56,815 nt of DNA, taken from contig CACDYR010000008.1 of assembly GCA_902557155.1 (NCBI GenBank), forward strand, positions 1-56,815. The letters are read 5' to 3'. The translations under genes and the position numbers were made by a program. Of the stretch, positions 16,750 to 26,264 are shown one piece after another (within the stretch, counting starts at the first letter, position 1; every line of letters begins with the position of its first letter). The notes under the pieces were generated by a model, which was given only the letters and a program-made list of their open reading frames with translations, was not told where the DNA came from and ran no database searches. The stretch comes from an uncultured Pelagibacteraceae bacterium. Lineage in GTDB: Bacteria > Pseudomonadota > Alphaproteobacteria > Pelagibacterales > Pelagibacteraceae.

Positions 16750-17886
16750 ATGAAAATATTAATCTCTGATCCAGATAGCAAAATCTCATTAGGAATAATA
16801 AGATCACTTGGCTTAAAAAATTATGAAATAGAAATGTTTCATAATCATAAACGTCCACTTTGTTATTACTCAAAATTTTGTAAAAAAATTAATATATTAC
16901 CAGATTATAATAGCAAAAATTTTAATACAAAATTTTTAAAACTTATAAAAAAAAATAAATATCATTTAGTAATACCAGTTCAATATAAATCTTTTTTTTT
17001 CTTATCAAAAATAAAAAAAAAGATATTAAAATATTCAAATTTTGTATGTGAAAATCATAATAGAATAAATTTTGTATCATCAAAAAAAAAAGTGAATCAG
17101 TTATCAAAAAAAATTAAAGATAAAAATTTTAGAGTTATCGAAACACATAAATATGAGACTGTAAGTAAATTAACTTCAAAAAATATAAAGATTAATTTTC
17201 CACTTGTAATAAAACCAGCATATGAGCAGGGTGGTAATTCTAAAAATATTTTTTATGTAAAAAATTTTTTTGAAATCAATGAAACTTTTAATAAATTGGG
17301 CAGCACAAAAAAAAATATTTTAAAATACATTATTCAAAAAAAAATAGATGGTGTTGGAAGGGGTTTTTTTGCATTATCTCAAAATGGAAAATGTTTGAAT
17401 ACGTTTCAACACCAAAGAATAAGAGAAATGCCTATTTCAGGTGGTATGAGTGTTGCTGCAAAAAGTATATTTGATAAAAATTTACAAAAAATTGGAGAAA
17501 AAATAGTAAAAAAAATAAAATGGACTGGATTAATTATGCTTGAATTTAAGTTTCATGCAAATAAATATTACCTTATTGAAATTAATCCAAAGTTCTGGGG
17601 ATCTCTTGACCTTGCAATAGCTTCTAATGTTGATTTTCCAAATAAGCTTGTGTCTTATGCTAATGGCATCAAGTCAAAGAAAAGAGACTTGTACAGATTA
17701 AATATGAAATTTCACTGGCCATTAAATGGAGATTTACAAAACTCAATAAAAAATCCAAAAATTTTTTTAAGAGTAATTTTAGATATATTAAATCCTTTTG
17801 TTAAATCAAATATTTGGATTATAAAAGATCCAATAGTCACCTTGTATATGATGTATAAATTTATAAAAGGATTAAAAAAATTATAA
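16750..17886 (+). CDS. ATP-grasp enzyme, CarB-like fold
   Basis: 378 residues. N-terminal preATP-grasp region, then LVIKPAYEQGGNS with K155 and the glycine loop, QKKIDGVGRGFF (196-207), MLEFKF with E265 and EINPKFWGS (277-285), the metal-binding core of ATP-grasp ligases. These enzymes form amide, ester or peptide bonds through an acyl phosphate. Similar proteins in capsule loci are mostly uncharacterised; a role in adding an amino acid or carbamoyl-like group to a glycan is plausible. It is the first of four plus-strand genes with short spacers (PHP, DegT, GMC). Confidence 0.78.
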   Translation: MKILISDPDSKISLGIIRSLGLKNYEIEMFHNHKRPLCYYSKFCKKINILPDYNSKNFNTKFLKLIKKNKYHLVIPVQYKSFFFLSKIKKKILKYSNFVCENHNRINFVSSKKKVNQLSKKIKDKNFRVIETHKYETVSKLTSKNIKINFPLVIKPAYEQGGNSKNIFYVKNFFEINETFNKLGSTKKNILKYIIQKKIDGVGRGFFALSQNGKCLNTFQHQRIREMPISGGMSVAAKSIFDKNLQKIGEKIVKKIKWTGLIMLEFKFHANKYYLIEINPKFWGSLDLAIASNVDFPNKLVSYANGIKSKKRDLYRLNMKFHWPLNGDLQNSIKNPKIFLRVILDILNPFVKSNIWIIKDPIVTLYMMYKFIKGLKKL

Positions 17887-17901
17887 TTTTTAGAATATGT
17901 A

Positions 17902-18630
17902 ATGGAAGTAAAAAGTCACTTTAAAGGAATAATTCATTGTCATAGCAATCATTCTTATGATTCAATTGTTTCGATAAAAGAAATTTATAACTTTGCAAAA
18001 AATAATGAATTAGATTTTGTAATTCTAACGGATCACAATACAATTGATGGATCTTTAGAATTAAGAGATTATGCAAAAAATAAAAATGATACTAACTTAA
18101 TAGTACCAGTTGCAGCAGAATATAAAACTGAATTTGGTGATGTTATTGTTGTTTTTAATAAAAGTGAAATTGATTATAAAAATTCATTTAATGAATTTTA
18201 CAAATCTGTAAAATTACAAGATGCTATTACTTTGTTACCCCATCCATATCAAAGCCATAAAGAATTAGATCGATTATATAATGTTTGTGATTTAATTGAG
18301 GTTTATAATCCTCGATTAAGTGATACAAAAAATGTAGAGGCTGAGAAAAAAGCTTTTTTACAAAAAAAAAATTATTATTTTGGATCTGACGCTCATTTAA
18401 AAGAAGATTATGAAAACGTGATTGTTTTAATTGAAAATTTAGGAGATTTTAAAACTAGTATTTTAAATGGTAAGATTTCTTTATTTAAAAAATCAAAAAC
18501 AAAAAAAATAAATATTATTAAATCTCAAATAATCAAAGGTTTTAAACAAAAAAAAATTATTTTAATTTTAAAACAAATGTTAAAAATTATTAAATTAATT
18601 TTGAAAAATGAATTATTAAATAAGGCATGA
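17902..18630 (+). CDS. PHP-domain metal-dependent phosphoesterase
   Basis: 242 residues. The PHP metal ligands are visible: H12-x-H14, D20, D44-H45 (LTDHNT), E73, H114 (LPHPYQ) and D163-x-H165 (GSDAH). PHP proteins hydrolyse phosphoesters or related bonds. The gene starts 15 bp after the ATP-grasp gene and belongs to the same cassette, so it may remove a phosphate from an activated intermediate (inference). A basic C-terminal tail of about 45 residues may bind membrane or partner. Confidence 0.8.
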   Translation: MEVKSHFKGIIHCHSNHSYDSIVSIKEIYNFAKNNELDFVILTDHNTIDGSLELRDYAKNKNDTNLIVPVAAEYKTEFGDVIVVFNKSEIDYKNSFNEFYKSVKLQDAITLLPHPYQSHKELDRLYNVCDLIEVYNPRLSDTKNVEAEKKAFLQKKNYYFGSDAHLKEDYENVIVLIENLGDFKTSILNGKISLFKKSKTKKINIIKSQIIKGFKQKKIILILKQMLKIIKLILKNELLNKA

Positions 18631-18645
18631 CAATTAAATAAAAAA

Positions 18646-19758
18646 TTGAATATAAAAAACTTATTTCTCAGAATTATTAATACTTCTTTAGGTATTATCA
18701 AAAATCAGGATACAAAATATCCTGAGTATATCAAAAAATTCGAAACAAGGGTTTCTAATTACTTTAACTCTAAGTTTTGCTTAACTTTTTCTAGTGGGAC
18801 TTTAGCTGCCAGAACACTTTTGGTAGCTTGTGGTGTTAAAAAAAATTCTAAAATTTTAATGTCAAAATTATCATTTCCCTCAGTTGTAACCTCTGCACTT
18901 CAAATTGGGGCAAATATAGAATTTTTGGATTTTGATAACAATTTGCAAATAAAAAATATTTCAAAGCTTAAAAAGCCTAATGCAGATTATTTGCTGATAA
19001 CGCATGTTTATGGGCTTCCTCAAAATATGGATAATATATTAAATTTTTTAGAAAATAACAAAAACATAAAGCTTATGGAAGATTGTAGCCATGCTCAAGG
19101 AGCAAAATTTAAAAATAAATATGTTGGTACTTTTGGAGTTGGGTCATTTATGAGCATGCAAGGTTCAAAAGCATTAAGTGCAGGAGAAGGTGGCTTAATG
19201 TTAACAAATGATGAGAACATTTTTGAAAAATCAATTATCCTGTCGCACATAAATCGTAAACATAATTTCTCAAATAAAAGTCTAGAGAATTTTTCAAAAG
19301 TAGGTCTTTTAGGAAAAGGAAGGGCTCATCCACTTGGGATAATTTCAGCCAATCTAAGTTTGAATAATTTAGATAAAAACAATAAAGATATGAGGAAGAA
19401 GTTCGAAATTATCTTTAACTATATGAAAAATATAGAGAATATTGTAGTTCCTGTAATTTTAAATTTTAATGAATTGGGAGGCTTTCATTATGGATTTCCT
19501 TTTTTTTGTGAAGATGAGAACAAGCTTTCTGAAATTAAATCAAAGTTGAAAATTATAAAATACGATTGGCCATGCCTTGATGAGTATGATGAATTTTTGA
19601 TTGGAGAAAAATTTAATAATTTAATTTCTGATATAAATTTTACCAAACCATTAAACAATTATAGAGACGAAAGATCAAATCTCTACTTTATTGAATTATA
19701 TTGGATTAAAAAAAATTCTATTAAAAAGATTTCTGAATTGCTTAAAAATGTTAATTAA
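18646..19758 (+). CDS. DegT/DnrJ/EryC1-family aminotransferase
   Basis: 370 residues from a TTG start, 15 bp after the PHP gene; no ATG in frame fits the family N-terminus. The PLP site is intact: D146 (LMEDCSHAQG), K175 in GSKALSAGEGG and SSGTLAARTL near 49-58. The family aminates keto sugars, usually nucleotide-linked 3- or 4-keto hexoses, and some members aminate cyclitols. Unlike the ColD-like protein at 25088 this one keeps the lysine, so it should be a true aminotransferase. Its end overlaps the GMC gene by 11 bp. Confidence 0.82.
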   Translation: MNIKNLFLRIINTSLGIIKNQDTKYPEYIKKFETRVSNYFNSKFCLTFSSGTLAARTLLVACGVKKNSKILMSKLSFPSVVTSALQIGANIEFLDFDNNLQIKNISKLKKPNADYLLITHVYGLPQNMDNILNFLENNKNIKLMEDCSHAQGAKFKNKYVGTFGVGSFMSMQGSKALSAGEGGLMLTNDENIFEKSIILSHINRKHNFSNKSLENFSKVGLLGKGRAHPLGIISANLSLNNLDKNNKDMRKKFEIIFNYMKNIENIVVPVILNFNELGGFHYGFPFFCEDENKLSEIKSKLKIIKYDWPCLDEYDEFLIGEKFNNLISDINFTKPLNNYRDERSNLYFIELYWIKKNSIKKISELLKNVN

Positions 19759-21172
19759 TTTTAAAGATAAAAATTCTTTACTTTTATTTTCAAAAGCTAA
19801 AAAAAAATATGATATTCAAATTATTGGTGCTGGAATAATTGGTATTTCAATTTCTAATTTTCTTTTAAAATATAAATCAAATTTAAAAATTTTACTTATA
19901 GAAAGGGGTAGATTTATAAACAATGCTCAAGCTAAAAAACAAAATAATTCAGTTAAGTTTAAAGGTCTTTCTATAAAAGGTGACTCAAGAGTATTTGGTG
20001 TAGGAGGAAGTTCTTTAACATGGGGCAATATTATATCCAATATTACAAATGATGAACTTTCAAATAAATGGCCTATAAATGCAGGGGCAATAGATCGTTA
20101 CTGTAAGGATGTATCAAATATTTTAAATTTAGCGTATTCAACTAAAGACAAAAATTTAAAAAAAAATGAGAGATATTTTAGTTATCCAATACAACCCATT
20201 AACTTTAAAAATTATTTAAATACATCAAAGATAGATTTGTTATACAACTGTAATGTTGATAAAGTTTGTGAAGAGAATAAATGTTGCATCTCAATATTTA
20301 AAAACCAAAAAAAAGAAATTAAAATCAAATCATCTCAGATTATTTTATCTTTAGGAACTTTGGAAATAATCAAATTACTTCATAATTCAATTAAAAGCAA
20401 ACACTTACCTAAAGTTAATAAAAAAATTTTGGGCAAATATTTTATGAATCATCCAAAATTCAATATTGGTGAGATTAAATTTTTAAAAAAAAATATTTAT
20501 ATAAAAAAGTTTCTTTTAAAAAAAAACGATAATCATTTTAGTTATATAGGAATCTCTCTCCCAAAAAAAATTAAGAAAAAATTTGATTTATTAAATTCTT
20601 ATGTAAGTTTTAAACCTAAAATTTATTCAGAATTAGAGAATAAAATAAATGCGTCAAAAAATAAACTTTATAAGTTAAAAAATAGAGCACTTTTGAAGAT
20701 GATAAAACTTATTGATTATTTCAATTTTTTTTTAAATAAAAGACAATTTTTAATGAAAGTATTTTTAGAAATGGAGCCTAAAAAGGAAAATCAAGTTAAA
20801 ATAGATAAAAATAATAAAATCAAAGTTTTTAATTTTATTAGTAATAAAGAAATAAAAACTATAAAAATTTTAAGAGATTATATTTTAAAAAAATATAGCT
20901 CAGATTATTTTAATGAAGAAAAAAAAAATATTACAAAAAAATTTATTTACAAATACGCTCAAGACGCATCTCATCATATGGGCGGTACAATTTATGATCA
21001 TAAAATAAAAAATTCTTTTGTTGACAAAAATCTTAAGATAATTGGAAGTAAAAATATTTTTATTTGTAGTTCATCATTTTTTCCAACATCTGGTAGCGTA
21101 AATCCAACTATAATAATTTTAGCATTTGCTTTACGACTGTCTAAACATATTTTAAAAATAAAAAAAATTTAA
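19748..21172 (+). CDS. GMC-family FAD oxidoreductase
   Basis: 474 residues from the ATG at 19748; a TTG further upstream (19691) is open but lies deep inside the DegT gene. FAD-binding GAGIIG (27-32) with E52, GVGGSSLTWGN (84-94), the catalytic region HHMGGT with H409/H410, and the C-terminal NPT (452-454) are GMC hallmarks. Members oxidise alcohols of sugars, cholines or other polyols. As the last gene of the ATP-grasp cassette it may oxidise a sugar or cyclitol to the ketone used by the aminotransferase (inference). A second GMC enzyme is encoded at 26974-28401. Confidence 0.8.
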   Translation: MLINFKDKNSLLLFSKAKKKYDIQIIGAGIIGISISNFLLKYKSNLKILLIERGRFINNAQAKKQNNSVKFKGLSIKGDSRVFGVGGSSLTWGNIISNITNDELSNKWPINAGAIDRYCKDVSNILNLAYSTKDKNLKKNERYFSYPIQPINFKNYLNTSKIDLLYNCNVDKVCEENKCCISIFKNQKKEIKIKSSQIILSLGTLEIIKLLHNSIKSKHLPKVNKKILGKYFMNHPKFNIGEIKFLKKNIYIKKFLLKKNDNHFSYIGISLPKKIKKKFDLLNSYVSFKPKIYSELENKINASKNKLYKLKNRALLKMIKLIDYFNFFLNKRQFLMKVFLEMEPKKENQVKIDKNNKIKVFNFISNKEIKTIKILRDYILKKYSSDYFNEEKKNITKKFIYKYAQDASHHMGGTIYDHKIKNSFVDKNLKIIGSKNIFICSSSFFPTSGSVNPTIIILAFALRLSKHILKIKKI

Positions 21173-21180
21173 AGAATAAA

Positions 21181-22146
21181 ATGAAAATATTAATCACAGG
21201 TGCAGCAGGTTTTATAGGATTTAGTTTATCAAAGCGAATACTTGATCACAAATCAAATATCAGAATTTATGGTATTGATAGTTTGAATTCGTACTATTCA
21301 TCAAAATTAAAAAAGAAAAGATTGGAAATTTTAAAGAAATATAAAAATTTTAAATTTCAAAAATTAGATTTTTCAAATAAAAAAAAATTAGATAAGTTTT
21401 TAAATAAAACCAATATAGATTTAGTTGTCAATCTTGCAGCTCAAGCAGGTGTAAGATACTCCTTATCAAATCCTGAGGAATATGTTTATTCAAATCAATT
21501 GGGTTTTTTTAATATATTAGAATTTTGTAGAAAGAAAAAAATTAGATTAATTTATGCTTCCTCGAGCTCTGTATATGGTGAATACAAGAAGTTTCCTACA
21601 AAAGAATGGCAAAGTTTAAACCCAAAGAATATTTATTCAGCAACAAAATTAGGAAATGAAATATTTGCAGAAATTTACTCGAAATTTTACGGTTTGAACA
21701 TAACTGGTTTAAGGTTTTTTACTGTTTATGGAGAGTGGGGAAGACCAGATATGTTTATATTGAAATATTTAGACTCAGCAAATAAAAATAATAAATTTTT
21801 TTATTATAATAAAGGAAATTATTTTAGAGATTTTACCTATATAGAGGATGCAATTAAATTAATTGAACCATTAATATATTCAAAAAAAAATAATTTGAAT
21901 AAACATGAAATATTTAATGTATGCTCAAACAAACCAATTAAAATGAGCTCAGTATATAAAAAGCTATCTAAATTATATTTTCATAAAAAATTAATTAATA
22001 AAGAAAAAAATAATTTAGATGTTTATAAGACACATGGATCAAATTTAAAAATATTAAAAAAATCAAAAAATTTTAAATTTACTAGATTTGATAACGCCTT
22101 AATAAAAACCTTTGATTGGTTTAAAAATCATAAAGATTTGTTATGA
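21181..22146 (+). CDS. NAD-dependent nucleotide-sugar epimerase (UDP-glucuronate 4-epimerase-like)
   Basis: 321 residues. GAAGFIG (7-13), NLAAQAGVRYSL (84-95), catalytic S128-S130 region and Y152/K156 (YSATK). AGVRYS and RFFTVYGEWGRPDMF are typical for UDP-glucuronate 4-epimerase and close relatives. It would supply UDP-galacturonate or a similar sugar. It starts 8 bp after the GMC gene and its end overlaps the next glycosyltransferase by 4 bp. Confidence 0.83.
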   Translation: MKILITGAAGFIGFSLSKRILDHKSNIRIYGIDSLNSYYSSKLKKKRLEILKKYKNFKFQKLDFSNKKKLDKFLNKTNIDLVVNLAAQAGVRYSLSNPEEYVYSNQLGFFNILEFCRKKKIRLIYASSSSVYGEYKKFPTKEWQSLNPKNIYSATKLGNEIFAEIYSKFYGLNITGLRFFTVYGEWGRPDMFILKYLDSANKNNKFFYYNKGNYFRDFTYIEDAIKLIEPLIYSKKNNLNKHEIFNVCSNKPIKMSSVYKKLSKLYFHKKLINKEKNNLDVYKTHGSNLKILKKSKNFKFTRFDNALIKTFDWFKNHKDLL

Positions 22147-23243
22147 ATCAAAAAAGGGATTTGATTTATATAACCGAAACTTCTTTACCAACAAAGTCTG
22201 CAAATATAATTAATTCTTTGAAGTTTTGTGAATCTTTATCTAATTTTTTTAATGTAAAAATATTAATCCCAAATAATTCATTAGAGATTAATAAAATAAG
22301 AAAGTTTTACAATTTAAAAAAAAAATTTCAAATTATAAACTTAATCAATCAAAATATAGAAAGTTTTAAAATAAGATTTATTTTTTGTTTAAAAGTTCTT
22401 TTTAAATTAATTTTTGAAAGAAAAAATACGATTATTTATGGAAGAAGTATTTTATCTTCTATGCTTTTAACATTGATTAACAGGAAAAATTATCTTGAAT
22501 TACATCATACACCAAACTCATTCTCTAAATTATTTTTTAAATTTATTTTATTATTGCCTCAGAAAAAAAAATTAAATCTAATTTTAATTAACAAATCATT
22601 AGTTAATGAATTAAAATTAATAGGGATAAATTTTATAATTTTGGATGACGGAGCAGATTTTTTAAATTTTAAATTTAATCAAAGCATTAAATACAAAAAA
22701 AATACTTGTATTTATATTGGTAGCTTTTATGAGGGCAAAGGTATTGAAATCATTAAAAAATTAGCAAAAATGATGCCAGATATAAAATTTGATCTTTATG
22801 GTGATTTAAAAACAATTAAATCGAAATTTAATTTTAATTGTTATCCAAATATTAAGTTTTATGACTATGTTGCTTATAAAAATATTCCTGAAATATTAAA
22901 AAATTATGAAGTTGCATTAATGCCATATAAAAATAAAATTTTAGCTAGATCTAAAAATTTGGAAATATCAAGGTATATTTCACCATTAAAGATGTTTGAT
23001 TATTTGTCTGCTGGAAAAATTATACTTGCAACAAACTTACCTGCTTACAGTCATATTTTAAAGAATAATCAAAATTCATTTTTATTATCAAGTAAAAATA
23101 TTTTCCTTTGGAAAAAAATTATAAAAAAAATATTCAATAATCCAAAAAAATTTAATAAAATTAAAATTAATGCTAGAAATACAGCAAAAAAGTATTCTTG
23201 GGATAACAGGGCAAAAGTTTTTTATAGGTTTGTGGAAAGCTAG
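22143..23243 (+). CDS. Glycosyltransferase, GT4-like
   Basis: 366 residues. The C-terminal GT-B half shows YIGSFYEGKGIEIIKKLA, ISPLKMFDYLSAGKII and a KNARNTAKKYSWDNRA-type ending common in GT4 proteins. The ATG overlaps the epimerase stop (ATGA), so translation is coupled. Donor sugar unknown, possibly UDP-galacturonate from the gene before it (inference). Only 1 bp separates its end from the convergent gmd gene. Confidence 0.75.
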   Translation: MNQKRDLIYITETSLPTKSANIINSLKFCESLSNFFNVKILIPNNSLEINKIRKFYNLKKKFQIINLINQNIESFKIRFIFCLKVLFKLIFERKNTIIYGRSILSSMLLTLINRKNYLELHHTPNSFSKLFFKFILLLPQKKKLNLILINKSLVNELKLIGINFIILDDGADFLNFKFNQSIKYKKNTCIYIGSFYEGKGIEIIKKLAKMMPDIKFDLYGDLKTIKSKFNFNCYPNIKFYDYVAYKNIPEILKNYEVALMPYKNKILARSKNLEISRYISPLKMFDYLSAGKIILATNLPAYSHILKNNQNSFLLSSKNIFLWKKIIKKIFNNPKKFNKIKINARNTAKKYSWDNRAKVFYRFVES

Positions 23244-23244
23244 G

Positions 23245-24261
23245 TTAATTTAATTGCTTGATTTCAAAGTCAATCATTTCCTCTATTAGTTGATCGATTT
23301 TTATTTTACTTTTCCATTTAAGTTTTTTTCTAGCTTTAGAACTATCTCCTTTTAAATAATCTACCTCTAATGGTCTAAAATATATTTTGCTCACTGTAAT
23401 TATAGTCTTACCCGAATTATCAATTGCAATTTCCTTTAAACCTTTTCCCTTCCATTTAATCTGAAGTTTAAGTTTTTTAGCAGTTATATTTATAAATTCT
23501 TTAATTGTGTATTCCTTACCTGTGGATATAACATAATCATCAGCTTTTTTTTGTTGTAGAATTTTATAAATAGCGTCCACATAATCTTTTGCATGCCCCC
23601 AATCTCTTTTTGAATATAAGTTTCCCAGAACAAGTTTTTTTTGTAATCCAAGTTTTATTTTTGCAAGTGAACTTACTATTTTTTTAGTTACAAAATTTTC
23701 TCCTCGCATTGGACTTTCGTGATTAAATAAAATCCCATTACAAGCGTATATATTGTATGCTTCTCTATAATTTTTAGTTATTTGATGAGCAAAAACTTTA
23801 GCTGTACCATATGGACTCTGTGGATTGAAAGTTGTTTTCTCATTTTGCTTTTTTTCTAAAGTTTTACCAAACATTTCTGAGGTTCCGGCTTGATAAAATT
23901 TAATATTATTTTTACTATTTTTTATAGCTTCTAAAATTGTTAAGACACCAATGGCATTTACGTTAGCAGTGTATAGAGGCGTAAAGAATGATACACCTAC
24001 ATGAGACTGCGCCGCTAAATTATAAATTTCTGTTGGCTTAATCTTCTCAATTAAGTTTTGAATAGATGAGGTGTCAGTGATATCACCATAATGGATGTGA
24101 AAATTCTTATTATTAAGGTATTTTTCAATCTTTCTTGTTGGAACAGATGAGGATCTTCTCTTGATACCATGAACTACATATTTTTTTTTTAATAACAAAT
24201 CACTTAAATAGTAACCATCTTGACCTGTTACACCAAATATGAGAGCAATTTTTTTTTTCAT
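23245..24261 (-). CDS. gmd: GDP-mannose 4,6-dehydratase
   Basis: 338 residues. GVTGQDGYYLS (10-20) is the Gmd-specific cofactor loop; the catalytic T127-S128-E129 and Y151/K155 are present, and GILFNHESPMRGENFVTKK (177-195) is the family signature. It makes GDP-4-keto-6-deoxy-D-mannose, the precursor of fucose, perosamine, rhamnose and colitose. The ColD-like gene on the opposite strand 0.8 kb away points to a 3,6-dideoxyhexose. GDP-mannose synthesis genes are not in the window. Confidence 0.92.
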   Translation of the reverse strand: MKKKIALIFGVTGQDGYYLSDLLLKKKYVVHGIKRRSSSVPTRKIEKYLNNKNFHIHYGDITDTSSIQNLIEKIKPTEIYNLAAQSHVGVSFFTPLYTANVNAIGVLTILEAIKNSKNNIKFYQAGTSEMFGKTLEKKQNEKTTFNPQSPYGTAKVFAHQITKNYREAYNIYACNGILFNHESPMRGENFVTKKIVSSLAKIKLGLQKKLVLGNLYSKRDWGHAKDYVDAIYKILQQKKADDYVISTGKEYTIKEFINITAKKLKLQIKWKGKGLKEIAIDNSGKTIITVSKIYFRPLEVDYLKGDSSKARKKLKWKSKIKIDQLIEEMIDFEIKQLN

Positions 24262-24306
24262 ATGTTATTTATAATTAAATTTTTTTAAAAATAAAATAAA
24301 ATTAAA

Positions 24307-25083
24307 TTGATTAAAATTGGAATTACTGGTGGAAAAGGTTTACTTGGTTCTCTATTAAAAAAAAAATTTGAAAAAGAAAAAATTAATATTTCATGTTTCA
24401 ATGGAAATATTAAAAATAAACTTCAAATTAAAAAATGGCTCAATTTAAATCCTAATATAAATTATATATTTCATTTTGCTGCAGTTTCATCTCCTAAAGA
24501 GGTTAATAGAGATAAAATAGAAGCATTTGAGGTAAATGTTAAAGGAACTTCCAATCTAATTGATGTAATAAAAAAAAGAAAAAAAAAAACTTTAATGTTT
24601 TTTCCAAGTTCATCGCATGTATATAAATATTCCAAAAAAAAAATTAAAGAAAATTTTGCTAAAAAACCATCCTCTTATTATGGGAAAACAAAGCTAGAAG
24701 CTGAAGAAATATTAAAAAAAAATAAATCTAAATACTTATCATTTTTTATAGGTAGAATTTTTAGTGTATATCATATACGTCAAAAAAAACCTTTTTTATT
24801 TCCCTCAGTTAAAGAAAAAATAGCTTTAAACAGAAAAAAAAAATTATATATAAAAAATATAAATTGTGTGAGAGATTTTATAAATGCTGAGGAAGTTGTG
24901 GAAATATTATTTAAAATATATATTAAGAAAATAACGGGAATTTTTAATATTGGATCTGGAAAAGGGCTTACGGTGAAAAGTTTTGTGCAAAAAAAATTTA
25001 ATATACAAAATTTATTCTCATCAGATCAGACAAAAAATTCTTTAGTGAGCAATAATAAGAAGTTAAAATTGAGGTTAAAATAA
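24307..25083 (+). CDS. NAD-dependent epimerase/reductase (short, RmlD/ColC-like)
   Basis: 258 residues from a TTG start, chosen because IKIGITGGKGLLG (2-14) is the normal cofactor-binding start. FHFAAVSSP (55-63), SSSHVY (101-106) and Y125/K129 (YYGKTK) complete the SDR-epimerase set. It is shorter than typical GDP-fucose or GDP-colitose synthases (about 300-320), with a reduced C-terminal substrate domain. Placed 4 bp before the ColD-like gene and divergent from gmd, it is the likely final ketoreductase, with or without C5 epimerisation. An 11-adenine run (24579-24589) lies inside. Confidence 0.75.
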   Translation: MIKIGITGGKGLLGSLLKKKFEKEKINISCFNGNIKNKLQIKKWLNLNPNINYIFHFAAVSSPKEVNRDKIEAFEVNVKGTSNLIDVIKKRKKKTLMFFPSSSHVYKYSKKKIKENFAKKPSSYYGKTKLEAEEILKKNKSKYLSFFIGRIFSVYHIRQKKPFLFPSVKEKIALNRKKKLYIKNINCVRDFINAEEVVEILFKIYIKKITGIFNIGSGKGLTVKSFVQKKFNIQNLFSSDQTKNSLVSNNKKLKLRLK

Positions 25084-25087
25084 AGTA

Positions 25088-26257
25088 ATGCAAAAATTTA
25101 AATATAAATTAGCAGAAAATACCATTGAAAAAAAAGAAGTTTTAAGACTATCCAAGTGGTTATTAAAAGACGAAAGACTTACAATGGGAAATAAAACAAA
25201 ATTATTTCAAAAAAATTTTTCTAACTTTTTAAAAGTAAAAAAATCAGTTTTTGTAAATAGCGGATCATCAGCAAATTTATTAATTGCTCAATCTCTATTA
25301 GAATCTGGTTACTTAAAAAATAAAACAGTAATTGTACCAGCAGTTTCTTGGGCAACAACAGTTTCACCATTTATCCAACTTGGATATGATGTCAAACTTT
25401 GTGATTGTAGTTATAAAGATCTTGGATTAGATGTTAATCATCTAGAATATTTGTGTAAAAAATATAAACCATCAGTAATTATTTTGGTGCACGTCCTTGG
25501 TCATTCAAACAATATGAAAGAAATTTTAAAATTATGTAAAAAGTATAATATATATTTAGTTGAGGATACATGTGAGGCATTGGGTTCAAAATATAACTCA
25601 AAACATCTTGGTACATTCGGAATAGCATCATCATTCTCTTTTTATTATGGGCATCACATTTCTACAATTGAGGGTGGAATGGCATGTACAAATAATAAGA
25701 ATCTGGCTAATATAATGATAAGTGTAAGGTCACATGGATGGTTAAGAGACTTTAATGAAACCGAAAAAAGAAAACTTTATAAAAAAAACAAAATTTCAGA
25801 TTTTCAGTCTCAATTTAGTTTTTTTTATTCAGGTTTTAATATTAGATCTACAGAATTAAATGCACTAATTGGCATTTCTCAAATAAAAAAAATAAAAAAA
25901 ATCACTAAGATAAGGAACAGAAATTTCAATATATACAAAAATGAACTTTCTGACTTTTTTTCTGTTAAATGTAAGACTAAAATTTTATCAAGTTTTGGCT
26001 ACGCAACCTTAGCTGAAAATAGGGATGAAGTATTTAAGCGTTTTTTAGAGAAAAGAATTGAATGTAGGCCAATAATTGCAGGAAATATAGGTAGTCAACC
26101 ATTTTGGAAAAGATACAAACAAGAATCTATTTTACCAAAAGCTAAATTAATTCATAAATATGGAATTTATTTACCAAATCATGCTAACCAAACATTAGAA
26201 GATACTAAATTTATTTGTAAAGAATTTAAAAAAGTAGCTAAACCAAAATTTGTTTAA
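25088..26257 (+). CDS. colD: ColD-like GDP-4-keto-6-deoxymannose 3-dehydratase (PLP, His in place of Lys)
   Basis: 389 residues, almost the length of ColD. It has the DegT fold with NSGSSANLL (57-65) and the PLP aspartate D160, but the residue aligned with the Schiff-base lysine is H189 in YGHHISTIEGG. Established work on ColD and the related RfbH shows that this histidine marks C3 dehydration in place of stable transamination. VRSHGWLRD (213-221) also fits. With gmd and the reductase beside it, the pathway would yield GDP-colitose or another GDP-3,6-dideoxyhexose. ColD identification is strong by motif; the exact sugar is inferred. Confidence 0.85.
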   Translation: MQKFKYKLAENTIEKKEVLRLSKWLLKDERLTMGNKTKLFQKNFSNFLKVKKSVFVNSGSSANLLIAQSLLESGYLKNKTVIVPAVSWATTVSPFIQLGYDVKLCDCSYKDLGLDVNHLEYLCKKYKPSVIILVHVLGHSNNMKEILKLCKKYNIYLVEDTCEALGSKYNSKHLGTFGIASSFSFYYGHHISTIEGGMACTNNKNLANIMISVRSHGWLRDFNETEKRKLYKKNKISDFQSQFSFFYSGFNIRSTELNALIGISQIKKIKKITKIRNRNFNIYKNELSDFFSVKCKTKILSSFGYATLAENRDEVFKRFLEKRIECRPIIAGNIGSQPFWKRYKQESILPKAKLIHKYGIYLPNHANQTLEDTKFICKEFKKVAKPKFV

Positions 26258-26264
26258 TTAATTA

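Noticed and set aside
19691..19747. TTG-started extension of the first GMC gene
   Set aside because: The extra 19 residues overlap the DegT gene and do not fit the family N-terminus; the ATG at 19748 gives a length matching the second GMC protein.
24307..25083. Suspected truncated or frameshifted epimerase
   Set aside because: The frame is intact with all catalytic residues and ends close to the next gene; shortness looks genuine, not a break.
25088..26257. Reading the ColD-like gene as an ordinary DegT sugar aminotransferase
   Set aside because: The Schiff-base lysine is replaced by histidine in the diagnostic HHISTIEGG block, the mark of 3-dehydratases.
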